Of a stretch of DNA of 64,000 nt, positions 1 through 11,400 are shown piece after piece. The DNA comes from Saccharum officinarum. Lineage: Eukaryota > Streptophyta > Magnoliopsida > Poales > Poaceae. Where the stretch lies: positions 68,250,662 through 68,314,661 of the forward strand of contig CM036225.1 in NCBI GenBank assembly GCA_020631735.1. Direction: 5' to 3'. Below the pieces are notes generated by a model. That model searched no databases. It had not been told where the DNA came from and worked only from the letters and a program-made list of their open reading frames with translations. The first letter of the stretch is position 1. Each line of letters starts with the position of its first letter. The position numbers and the translations under genes are program-made.

Positions 1-1
1 T

Positions 2-770
2 ACAGCTTACCATCCGCAGACAGATGGGCAGATAGAGCGAGTTAATGCTGTTCTTGAAGATATGCTTAGAGCTTGTGTGTTATCATCCAGAGGTTCATGG
101 GAATCATGGTTACCTTTGGCAGAGTTTGCTTACAACAATAGTTATCAAGAGAGTATCAAGATGGCACCTTTTGAAGCCCTGTATGGCAGAAAATGTAGGA
201 CACCGTTAAATTGGGTTGAACCTGGAGAAAGAAGGTTTTACAGGATTGATTTTGTAGATGAGGCAGAGAAAAAGGTCTGTGTCATCCAACAAACATGCAA
301 GCTGCACAGTCCCGTCAGAAGAGTTATGCAGATAAGAGGAGAAGACCGCTAGAATTCCAAGTGGGTGACTACGTCTATTTGAAGGTTACCCCAATGAAGA
401 AGAAACGGTTTGGAATCAAGAAGAAACTTGCCGCTAGATTTGTAGGACCATACAGGATCATAGAGAAAAAGGGTCCCATGGCTTATAAGCTACAGTTACC
501 AGAAGCGATGAGTTCCATCTTCCCAGTCTTTCATGTATCACAGTTGAAGAAGTGTTTGCGTGTTCCGGAAGAGAGAATAGAACCTCAGGCTATTCGGGTC
601 AAGGCAGACTTGGAATACCGTTAGCAACCGGTTCGAGTTTTAGATACTAAGGACTGAGTCACTCGGAATAAAGTGGTGACAACTTACAAGATTCAGTGGA
701 GCCATCATGATGAGAGTGATGCGACATGGGAAACAGGAGAATATCTGTAAACCGCTTATAAAGATTTTTA
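2..770 (+). pseudogene. Integrase C-terminal half plus chromodomain (decayed)
   Basis: Reading starts in frame 2 with the end of the integrase catalytic core: HPQTDGQIERVN carries the glutamate of the DD35E triad. It runs through the core end (AYNNSYQESIKMAPFEALYG) to a frameshift near 290. The frame is then picked up at 295-624 with the GPY/F-type domain (VGPYRIIEKKG, FHVSQLKKC). Beyond a TAG at 622-624 the same frame continues through further stops into a chromodomain-like tail (TYKIQWSHHDESDATWE, about 680-745). Chromodomains at this position mark chromoviruses and steer integration to modified chromatin. One frameshift and at least three stops make this copy inactive. Confidence 0.85.
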
Positions 771-812
771 CAATAAGTGGTTTGTAACTCAAAATCTCGG
801 GACGAGATTCTT

Positions 813-826
813 ATAAGAGGGAGGGC
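813..826 (+). other. Polypurine tract of element 1
   Basis: A purine run (ataagagggaggg) lies directly before the LTR start TGTAACACC, as expected for plus-strand DNA priming. A closely similar run precedes the 3' LTR of element 6 at 58299-58313. Confidence 0.8.
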
Positions 827-3800
827 TGTAACACCCCTAGGTGTTAAGCATGCATTAACATCCCAAAGCATGAGCATTAGCATCACATACATGTTCATCA
901 TCACATGCAATATAAGTTAAAATTGAATTGAAATGTGAAAAACATCTATTTGAAACATAATTATTGCATTTGCTTGCTAAGAGTTGTAAAACTTGTTTGG
1001 CTATAACTTTAAATAACTTACAATTAATTAGCATGATTTTTGGAGCAACTTTTGTATTCAAAATCTCCCCATATTTTTCTTTTAAAAATATTATGGAAAA
1101 TGAGTTTATTTTAAAAATTGGACTTTAAATCATTAATTCAAAATCTGTTTAGAATTTTAAAAAGTACCCTAAATAAAAGTTGTAGAGTATTAAATTTTGA
1201 ACAACTTTTGTTTTGGGGTCAACTTGTGAAAATATCTTTTTCTTCTTCAAAATCTGATTTTGAGACTGTTTTGGAAAATCTGGAATTAAATTTGGAAAAG
1301 AAAAATCATTTCTCGGCTTAACGGGCCGCCACCCCAGTTTTGTCCCACGGTCACAACCGGCCTGGCCCGCACCGCACTCACCGCTCACCCCGCGCTCGCC
1401 CCATCCCGCGCGCGGACGCGGCCGTCCCGATCGCGCTCTGGCCGCGGCCGCCGCGTGGCGGCCGTACGCCAGCGACAACAACCGGGTGGTGGTCCTGCGG
1501 GCCCCGCTGCAGCCACGTCGCGCCTACTCCCCTTCCGGAGCCACACTCCCTCCAGCTCCCTCTCCATTTCGCTTCGCCCCCACTCCGCAGCAGCCGCACA
1601 GCAGTAGCAGCACGCTCTGCCTCCACCGTCGCGTGCCTCGCTAGAGTTGGAGATTCCCGTCGCTAGAGCTCGCCGCCAACTGCTACATCTTGCATAGGGC
1701 TCCGCCGCGATTCCATGCATCCCGTGCTCGCCCTGTCGCGCCGTGGTAAGGTCCTCATCGGTGGGAATGGCTCGCCAGAGTTGGTCGAGTTCACCGGCGG
1801 CACACTGCTCTGTGAACTTCACCCCTCCGTCCTCCTTCTCGTCCTCTTCTCACGTGCACGAGCACCGCACTCACGCGATGAAGCTCACAGACCACCCCAC
1901 ACACCCCATCTCGGTCAGAGTTGGCCGGCCGACGGCGAGCCGAGCCACCGCGTCACCATGGCCACCGGTGAGCCCGCTCCTGAGCTCATATGACCGCGCT
2001 AGTTGGCTCGCTAGGTTCGCGTGAAGATGGTGATCACGTTGGTGGTCACGGCCTGTCCGGAGACCTCGCCGTCGGCGAGATCTCGGCGGCCAGCGCCGCC
2101 TCTAGCCGGTTCGGCTGACGGGTGGGCCCGTTTGACCGTGAGGGCCCGCCTGTCTGTCTCGTGTGTGTTTGCGGTGTGCAGATCTGGGGTGTGCGTAGCA
2201 TTTAGGGCCGGATGGATTTTTGGTTTTTAAAGAAAAGGAATTTCCAGTTTTGTTTTAAAGCTTTGAAAATCTATAACTCGAGTTGTATAGCTCCAAAAAT
2301 TTTGAAACAAATTTTGTAGTATTTCTCATAAGTAGATCTATGACTTAAGAATGTTGCATATTAGTTTTGTGATACTTTTCTATAGAGTTTTTAGTTAATC
2401 TTTATAATTGCTGATATCTTAGAAAATGTATAGTAAATAGATTATTAATTAGAAAAATATGGTTCCTGTTTCATTAGTCTTCTTTAGTGATGTACTTTCT
2501 AGGAAAATGTTTATGAGGCATGTTCTGTGAAAAATTATTGAAGTGTAGTTCAAATGCCTTTAATTGAGGATTTTTATTATTTTTGGTAGAGAGCAAAAGT
2601 TGTATAACACATGCATGTGATAATTTTTGTGATGTGCTTGTTTACTGTATATAACATAGAAAAAATATGAAATCTGTTGTTTGATACTTTTTCTAGTACA
2701 AAGTATTTCATGCTCATTAATATGCTATAACTTATTTATTTTGTACAGATAGTTTTACTTATCCAAATTTCATGAAATTTTTGTAGTATACTATTTGGAG
2801 TAGGATTGTGCTACTGTAATTTTTGTAGATTTTTACCTGCAAAAGAAATAGGTGTTAATGTGTAACCCTAGTTTAAATAGGAAATAAAAGGTTATTCTTT
2901 ATGAATAGTTAAAAGTAATAAAAAGTGTTTGGTGTATCTTTGAAGCACCAAACTACCTTGTTGGTGTTACTTGATGGGTTAAGGTATTATGGTTTGGCAA
3001 ATAGTAACAACACTTGTGTGAGCATTTTATGCTAACTAGTATAAGAGTAGATGACATGTTTTGTGGTACATGTTCTTGGATGATGTGGACTACCTTGTAG
3101 AAGAGTTTGTCTTTAATTTATACTATCAGTTTCAATGTGCTCATCTGCATATCATGTCATCATAGTATTCCACCGCATCCGATGCGCCATCTACATGGTT
3201 ACTTATGCAATTGCATCATACAGGATCGCAGGAGGAGTCGCAGGTAGCAGTGTCGAAAGAGCAGACTGAGACCGATCAGCAAGAGCTCTAGACACAGGAG
3301 GTGCCCGAGGAAGAGGAATAAGGAGAGGAGTTGCCCGAGTGCGTAGATCACCAGCCTAGTTCGTTTGAAAGAGGTAATCTCCGGAGTATTCTAAGTCTCC
3401 TACTTTATACAAGTAATTCTTTACATATGAGTGATATATAATGTTGCATTAAGTTATAGGAGTTGAGTGAAACCGTTGTTGCATTTATTACTATCCTTGC
3501 CACCTGCTTACCTTTTTACCCTGTTAGGTCTGGATCGAATAATTGCTTAGCCATGCTTAGACCGGTAGAAGTCGGGTGATTTCCTGTCACCTGCGAGATA
3601 TAGGTGGATACCTGGTTATGGTTGGCTATAATTGTTATCATGGAAAGTAACTAAGTGTTGATGGATAAACAGAGACCGGGCAGAGTCTTATAGGGTTTTG
3701 GACTATAGTGATTCCGTCTATGTCGATTAAGGACCGATCGTTGCTCGTCCCTCTTGTCATGTTGAACGTATGCCTCACATTTAGCAGGCCGAATAAAGTA

Positions 3801-4866
3801 CCTTTCGACCGCGAAGCTAGTGACACTATTCAAGTCGGGATAAACTCATATTGGCAGACTGGTGCTGAAGGGGGGTATGACGGGGACGCGAAGAGTGACC
3901 CCAAGGTGTGTCCTGGCAGTCAGGCGGTCCCTAGGTAGTACGATCCATGACTGTTATCCCGCGGCTACTTGGAAAGTGTCATTGTTGATCTAAGCGACCC
4001 TAACGGGGGAAGCGTGGTTTGTGTGAGGAATAAATTACCAGCTGGTTAGGAATAGATTCGAATCACCATCGCTCCTGGATAGTGAGCACTTGACTCGAGC
4101 TACTGCATCGTAGTAATAATGATAGAACACGGATGGTTATGTGAATGATGTTGGAAAAGCTAAATCTGATATGGTAACCTTTGATGTTAATGGTTGATCA
4201 AGTGATTGCTCTAGCATAGGTGCTTACTTAGATTAATCAGGTATAATTAAATTGATGCTTTTGTTTTTAAGTGGTTCATAGATGATACTTGTGCTTTTTT
4301 GCAAAACTAGTCAAGCCAGTCCACTGTGTAAAGCCTTGCATACTCTTTGGTGTCATTTATTTCTGGTTTATGACGGGTAAGTCTAGCTGAGTACCTTCTC
4401 GTACTCAGGGTGTTGTTCCCATTATTATTGCAGATGGTCAGATGTACTATGGTTATTGCGTCAACTGTCTGTACCTGGCGATGGGCGACAACTAGGACCA
4501 AGGGCAATGGTCACTCCGTTCGTCTTATCCCATGCTTTTGTGGACTAGGACTACCAGCTAGCACTGTATCTGAACTAAGCGTGTGTGCGTAGTTTTAAAA
4601 CTACTTGCTTCCGCTATGTTAATTTGAACTTGTGCTGTAATAACTTTTTATTCTGAACTCCGATGTATTCAACTCTCATTGCGAACTTTATGTATCATGT
4701 GACCGTGGCTGCTAAATCAGTACGATCTTGGTTGGAATGTTGGTTGGTTTGAAATCCTTCGTGATTTCACGAAATCTCGGGTTGTACGGGCTTAAGTTTG
4801 GTAAATTATCTGCCTCGGTGGAAGATTTTTTTACTTAATCTTGTATAATCATGTTGATCTGTTACA
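827..4866 (+). repeat. 3' LTR of element 1 (family A, about 4.04 kb)
   Basis: It begins TGTAACACCCC after the polypurine tract and ends GTTACA at the junction with element 2 coding sequence. Layout: AT-rich start, GC-rich island (about 1330-2210), long AT-rich stretch, then a better conserved 3' third from about 3220. It is homologous end to end with the solo LTR at 8450-12416. Many short open frames in the GC island are frame shadows, but one exon series is worth its own entry (1715-4495). Confidence 0.9.
1715..4495 (+). pseudogene. Spliced gene carried within the family-A LTR (copy in element 1)
   Basis: Predicted exons are 1715-1967, 3224-3373 and 4434-4495. Exon 1 is GC-rich and ends ATG GCC ACC G at a GTGAGC donor. 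Exon 2 follows a CATACAG acceptor, is 150 nt, and encodes an acidic stretch ending with PSSFERG at a GT donor. Exon 3 follows TTATTGCAG and encodes DGQMYYGYC and a few more residues to a TAG. Both introns are phase 1, so the frame is kept. Two in-frame stops in exon 2 make this copy non-functional. Function unknown; no family recognised. Support comes from the matching structure in the solo LTR and in the LTRs of element 6; no transcript evidence is available here. Confidence 0.5.
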
Positions 4867-6065
4867 TTGGTGGCTTCTAGTTCAGCACATCCTTTATCTT
4901 GCTAGGGTCCACTGCTATTCCACCATTGGAGACAATATGACCGAAAAATGATACTTCCCTCAACCAAAACTCACACTTGCTCCGCTTGGCATACAACTTG
5001 TGTTCTCTAAGCTTTTGTAGAACCAATCTCAGATGTTCGGCATGTTCCTCTTCATTCTTAGAGAATACGAGTATGTCATCAATGAACACCACTACAAACT
5101 TGTCTAGATACTCCATGAACACTTTATTCATCAAATACATGAAATAGGCAGGTGCATTGGTCAACCCAAATGACATGACTATGTACTCATACAACCCATA
5201 CCTTATGGTGAAAGCCGTCTTTGGTATGTCCAAACGTCTGATTTTCAACGGATGATAACCTGAACGAAGATCAATCTTTGAGAACACACAAGCACCTCTC
5301 AGCTGATCAAACAGATCATCAATCCTAGGTAAAGGGTATTTGTTTAATGGTAACCTCATTAAGAGACCTATAGTCCACACACATCCGTTGAGTACCATCC
5401 TTCTTGTCAACAAAAATAACAGGTGCTCCCCAAAGAGATGAACTAGGGCGTATGAAGCCTTTGTCCTGCAACTCATTTAACTGCTTCTTAAGTTCTTCTA
5501 ATTCATCAACCCCCATTCTATATGGTCGCTTAGCTATGGGTGCAGTTCTAGGTAATAAATCAATAATAAACTCAATGTCGTGATCGGGTGGCATACCTGG
5601 CAAGTCATCAGGGAAAACATCCAGAAAATCATTCACAACACGTTCTGGCTGGTTGGCATCATTGTTTAGTTGGTTCATGGTTGTTGTTGGTGGTGCTTGC
5701 ACTGCCACTTCAACACTCATTCTGTCTCCTTTAGGGGTGGTCAACACAACTACCTTCTCCTGACATTGAATTACTGCATCGTGTTGTTTCATCCAATCCA
5801 TTCCCAAAATCACATCAATGTCAGTTGTCCTTAGCACAACAGGTTGAGCAGGGAAATCTACCCCCTTTAAAGATATGTTAGCAGAGGGGCAACAGTATGA
5901 AGCTGGTATAGTCCCACCCGGTGAATTCACTGTCATGGTATGCTTCATAGCAATTAAGGGTATGCTATGATTGCTAACAAAAGCTTGAGAAATAAATGAA
6001 TGTGAGGCTCCAGAATCAAAGAGAATGGTAGCGGGGATAGAGTTGACGCTGAATGTACCCAGCAT
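4867..6065 (-). pseudogene. Protease and reverse transcriptase of element 2, truncated
   Basis: The protease active site [10 protein letters not shown] lies near 5990. RT follows with [12 protein letters not shown], then a frameshift near 5338, [25 protein letters not shown], and the catalytic box [12 protein letters not shown] (about 5060-5095). The reading frame reaches VLN, then TAG in place of the tryptophan normal for this position, then codons for KPP. It stops at the first base of the inserted LTR. RNase H and integrase are therefore missing here. The tryptophan-to-stop change fits G-to-A type decay of methylated repeats. Confidence 0.9.
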
Positions 6066-6068
6066 AAC

Positions 6069-7220
6069 TTATGGCGCCTCTTGCGTAGTTTCCGCATTGA
6101 CGTGGTTCACTCTAGAACCATTAGGTGTCATCTTCTGATTGTCATTTCTGAAAGCATTCGGCTGGTTGGGAAATTCTGGGCAATTGTAAGACATGTGGCC
6201 TTCCTTGCCACAGCGGAAACACTTTTTAACATCATTTGATCCTCCATTCTTCATAGGAGCATTGTTTGGTGGATACTGGCGTGGTACTTGGTAACCCTTC
6301 TATTGCCGTGGTCGTTGACCAACATTCGGTTGCTGAGGATAATGAGGACGTTGGCCACCACTCTGCTGGGGGTACTGAGAACGTTGCTGGTTCTGACCTC
6401 TGTTCCACTGGTTAGGAGGCCCCTGGTTTCTCTATGGGAATCATGACTGTGGGTTAGGACGGAGACGGGTGTTACTCCCAGATGCTTGTCCTTGGAACCT
6501 TCTCTTTTTGGCCTCTATTTCTCTACGCTCATTGTCTATCACAATGACGCGATTCACTAGTGTCTGATAGTCAGGGTACGTAGTGATCTTCGGCTGCAAC
6601 CTAAGATCATCATTCAGACCTTTGAGAAAGTGACGCTGCTTATCTGTGTCATTAGCGACCTCATTAGGAGCATAGCGTGATAATTGAGTGAACCTATCAC
6701 GATACTCACACACAGTCATAGACTTCTGCCTCAGGGATCTAAATTCTTCCCGCTTAATCTCCATCAATCCATCTGGGATATGATATGTCCTGAAGCTCTG
6801 AGTAAACTCTGCCTAAGTAATAGGAGCGGCATTTGCAGGGCGTCCAAACTTGAAGGAATCCCACCAATCTTGAGCTACCCCCTACAGTTGCCCCGATGCA
6901 TACAACACCTTTTCCATGTCGTTGCATTGAGCTATGTCCAGTTGCTTTTCCACCGTGTGCAACCAGTCGTCAACATCCAACGGATCAGTAGAGTGTGTAA
7001 ACACCGGTGGATGTCCTTTCATAAATTCACCACTCTTGTCCCTAACATGGACAGGTGGTGGTCCTCCAACAGGCTCATTGTCTATACGCTGCATCAATGC
7101 CTGCATGAGTTGAGCTTGCATCCCCATCAGCTGCTCCATTGTCACTACAGGCGGGTTGGGCGGATCCATGGCGACATTCCTACCACGGCCTCTGCCCCTG
7201 CCACGTCCTCTGGCTGCCAT
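6069..7220 (-). pseudogene. gag of element 2 with zinc knuckle
   Basis: The likely start is ATG at 7220, opening with an Arg-Gly repeat (MAARGRGRGRGRGR) and an intron-acceptor-like aaaacag directly before it. It contains the usual plant gypsy Gag core (REEFRSLRQKSMTVCEYRDRF, about 6700-6760; HFLKGLNDDLR), a Gln/Pro-rich linker, and a CCHC knuckle CFRCGKEGHMSYNC near 6190-6230. Several in-frame stops (about 6880, 6812, 6440, 6303, 6067) break it, but the frame is conserved across them and is the same frame as protease. It packages retroelement RNA in family members; this copy is dead. Confidence 0.85.
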
Positions 7221-7915
7221 CTGTTTTCCAAAACAAATGCTCAAATTTAGGGTTTATCCAATTATAAATCACTTATAAATGATAAAAGATACAAATCTGA
7301 AATTTTCTGGGCGAATTCCAGTGACAACAGATCAGTAAAATAAACATAATTCTAACTCCAGATATCCTATTAAGGAGTGCTATACATGGTTGGAAATCTT
7401 AAGAAGTTCTCTGCAACTTTTGTATTTAACACGTTTTCAAATTCTGACATTATGTCAGCCGAAAATAGAGTACAACCCAGACTGTTCTAGACTCTCAGTC
7501 AGCGCAGTAACCTCAACTTAAAACTGTTATAACTCCCATACCAGAACAGATATAAGGGTGATCTCAGATGCGTTGGAAAGGTGTCTAAGTCTAGTTACTG
7601 CTGTAAAATTTTCATGATTTTTGGACGTACCAAAACTGAGATATTAAATAAGTAATACAGGCTGTCCCAGAAAACAGCAACAGTGGAGATAGATAAAGTG
7701 AACCCCAAACTTTATTAAGCATCAAACTAAACCTTAAAACTTAACTTAAGAGAATCACGGGCAAGCCCATGAGTTCTCAGCATTCAAAGGAAAAGTCCAA
7801 CTCAAGCATGACCACAAGAACAAACCACCAAACACATCAAAGTTCATGACCCAAGCAAACGACTCGACTTGAACGGCGCGATTAACGACCTTTATTACAA
7901 TAGGGCATCGCAAAT
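7221..7915 (-). other. Untranslated spacer between the extra ORF and gag of element 2
   Basis: About 0.7 kb without a convincing reading frame on either strand. On the minus strand it ends with a pyrimidine/AT-rich stretch and AG immediately before the gag ATG, which looks like a splice acceptor. It is probably intronic or leader sequence of the gag mRNA. Confidence 0.5.
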
Positions 7916-8449
7916 CTAAGAGTTATGATGATGCACGTCATAGTCCTCATCTAGCTTCTTGTAGAGCGGAGGCTGTCCTAGCCGAGCCCTCAGCTTGTCG
8001 ATCTCCTTTTGGTAACGTCTCGCGGCCTTGTACACTCCACGCAGCTCCTTCTGGAGATCTTCGTTCCCCACCTTTAGTGCAAGAGCATACCACACTATAG
8101 TGTCCAAGGCAGGAGAGCTGTGCTAAGGGTTTGTCACCACTCAATCCTTCTTCTGCGCATCATAGCGGGGCAAGTACCTGAAGCGATCTGTCTCCATAGC
8201 CTCATACCGTAAGCCAAGGTAGTACTCATATGCCTTCCGGACGGCGTCCTCCATACTGTCGAAAGCTTCATCAGGCTTGGACGTGTGCCCATGGACAGTG
8301 TTCACCACCCTGCCATTCTTGTTGTCCTTCCAGATGGTGACAGTCAGCTCCGTCTTCCAGTAAGTTGCCTCAGTAGGGTGAGTGTACTCAGCATAATAGT
8401 ACTGGATGCCAGTGTTCAGGTCGGCGTAGTAGTCCTGAAGCATGTCGTT

Positions 8450-11400
8450 TGTAACACCCCTGGGTGTTAAACATGCATTAACATCGCAAAGCATGATCAT
8501 TAGCATCACATACATGTTCATCATCACATGCAATATAAGTTGAAATTAAATTGAAGTGTGAAAAACATCTGTTTGAACCCTAAATTATTGCATTTGCTTG
8601 CTAAGAGTGGTAAAACTTGTTTGTCTATAACTTTAAATGACTTAGAATTAATTAGCATGATTTTTGGAGCAACTTTTGTATTCAAAATCTCCCCAAATTT
8701 TGCTTTTAAAAATATTCTAGAAAAACGAGTTTTTATTTAAAAATTAGACTTTAAATCATTAATTCGAAATCTGTTTAGAATTTTGAAAAATGCTGTAAAT
8801 GAAAGTTGTGAAGAATTAAATTTTGAACAACTTTTGTTTTGGGGACAACTTGTGAAAATGCCTTTTTCATCTTCAAAATTTGAATTTGAATCAATTTAGA
8901 AAATCTGGAAATTTATTTATAAAAGGAAAAGTTATTTTCGGCCTTAACTGGCCGCCGCCTCCCTTTCAGCCCGCTGGCCAAAGCGGCCCAGCTCTCCCGC
9001 GCGCGCCGGCCGCCGCTCCCGCTCGCCCGCGCACGACCACGGCCCGGCCCATGCCCGCGCAGCCTCCTCTCTCCCACTCGCGCTTCGCTGTCCCGGTCGC
9101 GGCAGGCCACGCCCGCCGCGTGGCGAGCGCATGCCGGCGACGCTAGCCAGATGGCGCCCCGGTCGCCCCCACCAGCGCGCGCGCTCACCACTACAAACCT
9201 GCCCGTAGCGCCTCGTCCTTCTTCCCTCTTTTCGCCTTGCTCTTTCCCGCGCGCACCGGCCGTAGTTCCGCCTCCGCCACCGCGCGCGCCATCACCAGAG
9301 ACGCGCGTTCCGGCCGTTCCGTCTCACCGCGAGCCGCTCCATCTTGCTCCGGGCTTCTCCTCCCTGTGGCGCAGTCCGCGCTCACCTCAACCACCCATGG
9401 TAAGCCTTCCCTCCACGGGAATCGCTCACCGGAGTTCCGACCGATCTCGCCGGAGATTTCCGCTCCGTGGGCCACTTCTCTCCGCTCCACCTTTTTCCCT
9501 TCTTGCGCGCGCCTCTTGTTCGCATCGACTCACCGGTGCTCGAGCACCCTTCCGGTGACCGTATCATGGTAGGGGATGGCCGGCCGGTGACCACCCGTGC
9601 CACCGTTCCGTCATGGACGGCGGTGATCGGTCCTCTGAGCTCCGTTGGCCACCGCGTGTGTGCCATCGAGTTCGCGAGATTGAGGTGGTCCGCATGGTGA
9701 CCTTGGCCTGGCCGGAGACCTCACCGCCGGCGAGCTGTGGCCACCGGCGTCTCTCTCCCTCTCCCTGTGACTGACCCGTGGGGTCACGGGCCCACATGTC
9801 CGTCTCTTCTCGCGCGCACGTGTGCACTGTGCCGGGTGCACGTAGCAGTTTCAGTCAAGTTGTTTTAAAAGGATTTTGAAATTGAATTCCAGAAAAGAAA
9901 TAAATGCTTTAGAAATTCATAACTTGCTAAATTTGACTCCAAAAATTGTGAAACAAATTTTGGTAGACTTTTTAAGACCAGATCTATGATGTAAAAATAT
10001 TGCATGTCAAGTTTGAAATACTTTTCTGTAGGGTTTTTATTTAATCACTGAAATTGCTGTTTTCTTGATAAATATGTAATAAATCATAGAAAGCTCAGAA
10101 AAATATGGTTCCACTTGCAATAATTTTCTTTTGTGATGTACTTTCTAGGAAAAATTTGTGCCATGCATGTTCTGTAGAAAATTTTGATGTGTTGTACAAG
10201 TGCTTGTTATTATTGATAATTGTTATTTTTGATAGAGAGAAAAATATGAATAAAATATGCATATAATAATTTTTATATAGTGATTATTTATTGTGTAGAA
10301 TGTAGGAAAAATGCTAAATCTGTTGTTTGATACATTTTATAGTACAAAGTATTTTTTATGCTCATTTTTAGGCCCTAGATTGTTATTTTTGTGTAGGCAG
10401 TTCTAGTACTCCAAATGTAATAAAATTTTTGTGGCATGCTAGATTAGATGATAGTAAGGTACTGTAATTTTCTCAGATTTTTCTGTGCTACCAAAATAGA
10501 TGTTGCTGTTCAAACCTAGTTGCAATTAGGGTTTAATTAACCTTGTTAATGCATGACTAATAAGATTTGCTTTGGTGTATCTTTGAAGCATCTTAGATTT
10601 CTGTGGTGACTTAGCATGGTAGAGAATGTTTGTAGTAGTATACGAGTATATGTTCTTAGATGATGTAGACTACCTTGTAGAAGAGTTGTATTCCTACTTT
10701 ATGCAATAAAGTAAACCTGTTCATCTTCATCTCATTCATCATGATCATTACATGTCATCTCTACAATACACCTAGGCATGAGCACTTATATATTTGCATC
10801 ATAAAAGATCGTAAGAAGTAACTCCGGTAGCAGTTCCCGAGGAGCCGGAAGAGCAGCCCGAGGTGCAAGACCAGGAGGTGCCCGAAGCCGACGAGGAGGT
10901 CGGTGAGGATCTTCCAGAGTGCCCCGATCACCGCCCAAGCTCTTTCGAAAGAGGCAAGCCCCGGAGCATTTCTCTCCCGGTTTGCAAATATTTTATTAAT
11001 GCTTTACTTTAACTGATGCATTACGTTTAGGAGTTGTTTGCAACCGTTGCTGCATTATACCTTATTTACCCTGTTCTACCATATCCTTGTTACCTTGGTA
11101 TTCGCAGTCAAGAAATGCTTAGCTTGCTTAGACCGGTAGAAGTCGGGTGATTTCCTGTCACCTGCGAGCTATAGGTGGTTACCTGGATCTGCTTGAAAAA
11201 GTATGTCATCGTAGAATAACTAAGTGTTAATGTGAAATTGAGACCGGACGGAGACTTGCAGAGTTTTGGACTGTAGTGTTTTTCATCTGTGTCGATTAAG
11301 GACCGACCGTTGTTGGGCCTCGAGTCATGTTGAACGCATGCCTTACATTTAGCTAGGCGAATAATGTACCTTTCGACCGTGAAGTTGGGAGATTATTCGG

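Larger units (their letters stand above)
1..4866 (+). mobile_element. Element 1: 3' end of a Ty3/gypsy chromovirus-like LTR retrotransposon (5' part outside window)
   Basis: The plus-strand order is integrase C-terminal half, chromodomain-like segment, polypurine tract and a roughly 4-kb 3' LTR ending in TTACA. The rest of the element lies left of the window. Its right border (4866/4867) falls inside the reverse transcriptase of the minus-strand element 2, so element 1 is nested in element 2. The chromodomain and LTR type suggest the Tekay/Del group of chromoviruses; that lineage call is by eye. The target duplication cannot be checked because the left end is not present. Confidence 0.85.

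Noticed and set aside
1340..2230. Many overlapping open frames on both strands in GC islands of LTRs (also 8880-9841, 14814-15531, 47037-47485, 50084-50753, 59465-60134)
   Set aside because: High GC makes stops rare in all frames. Except for the frame joined by splice signals to downstream exons, they show no domain or conservation and were left out.
8450..8533. N-terminal extension MHVMMNMYVMLM on the extra ORF
   Set aside because: It is translated solo-LTR sequence; the true upstream part lies at 12417-12812.
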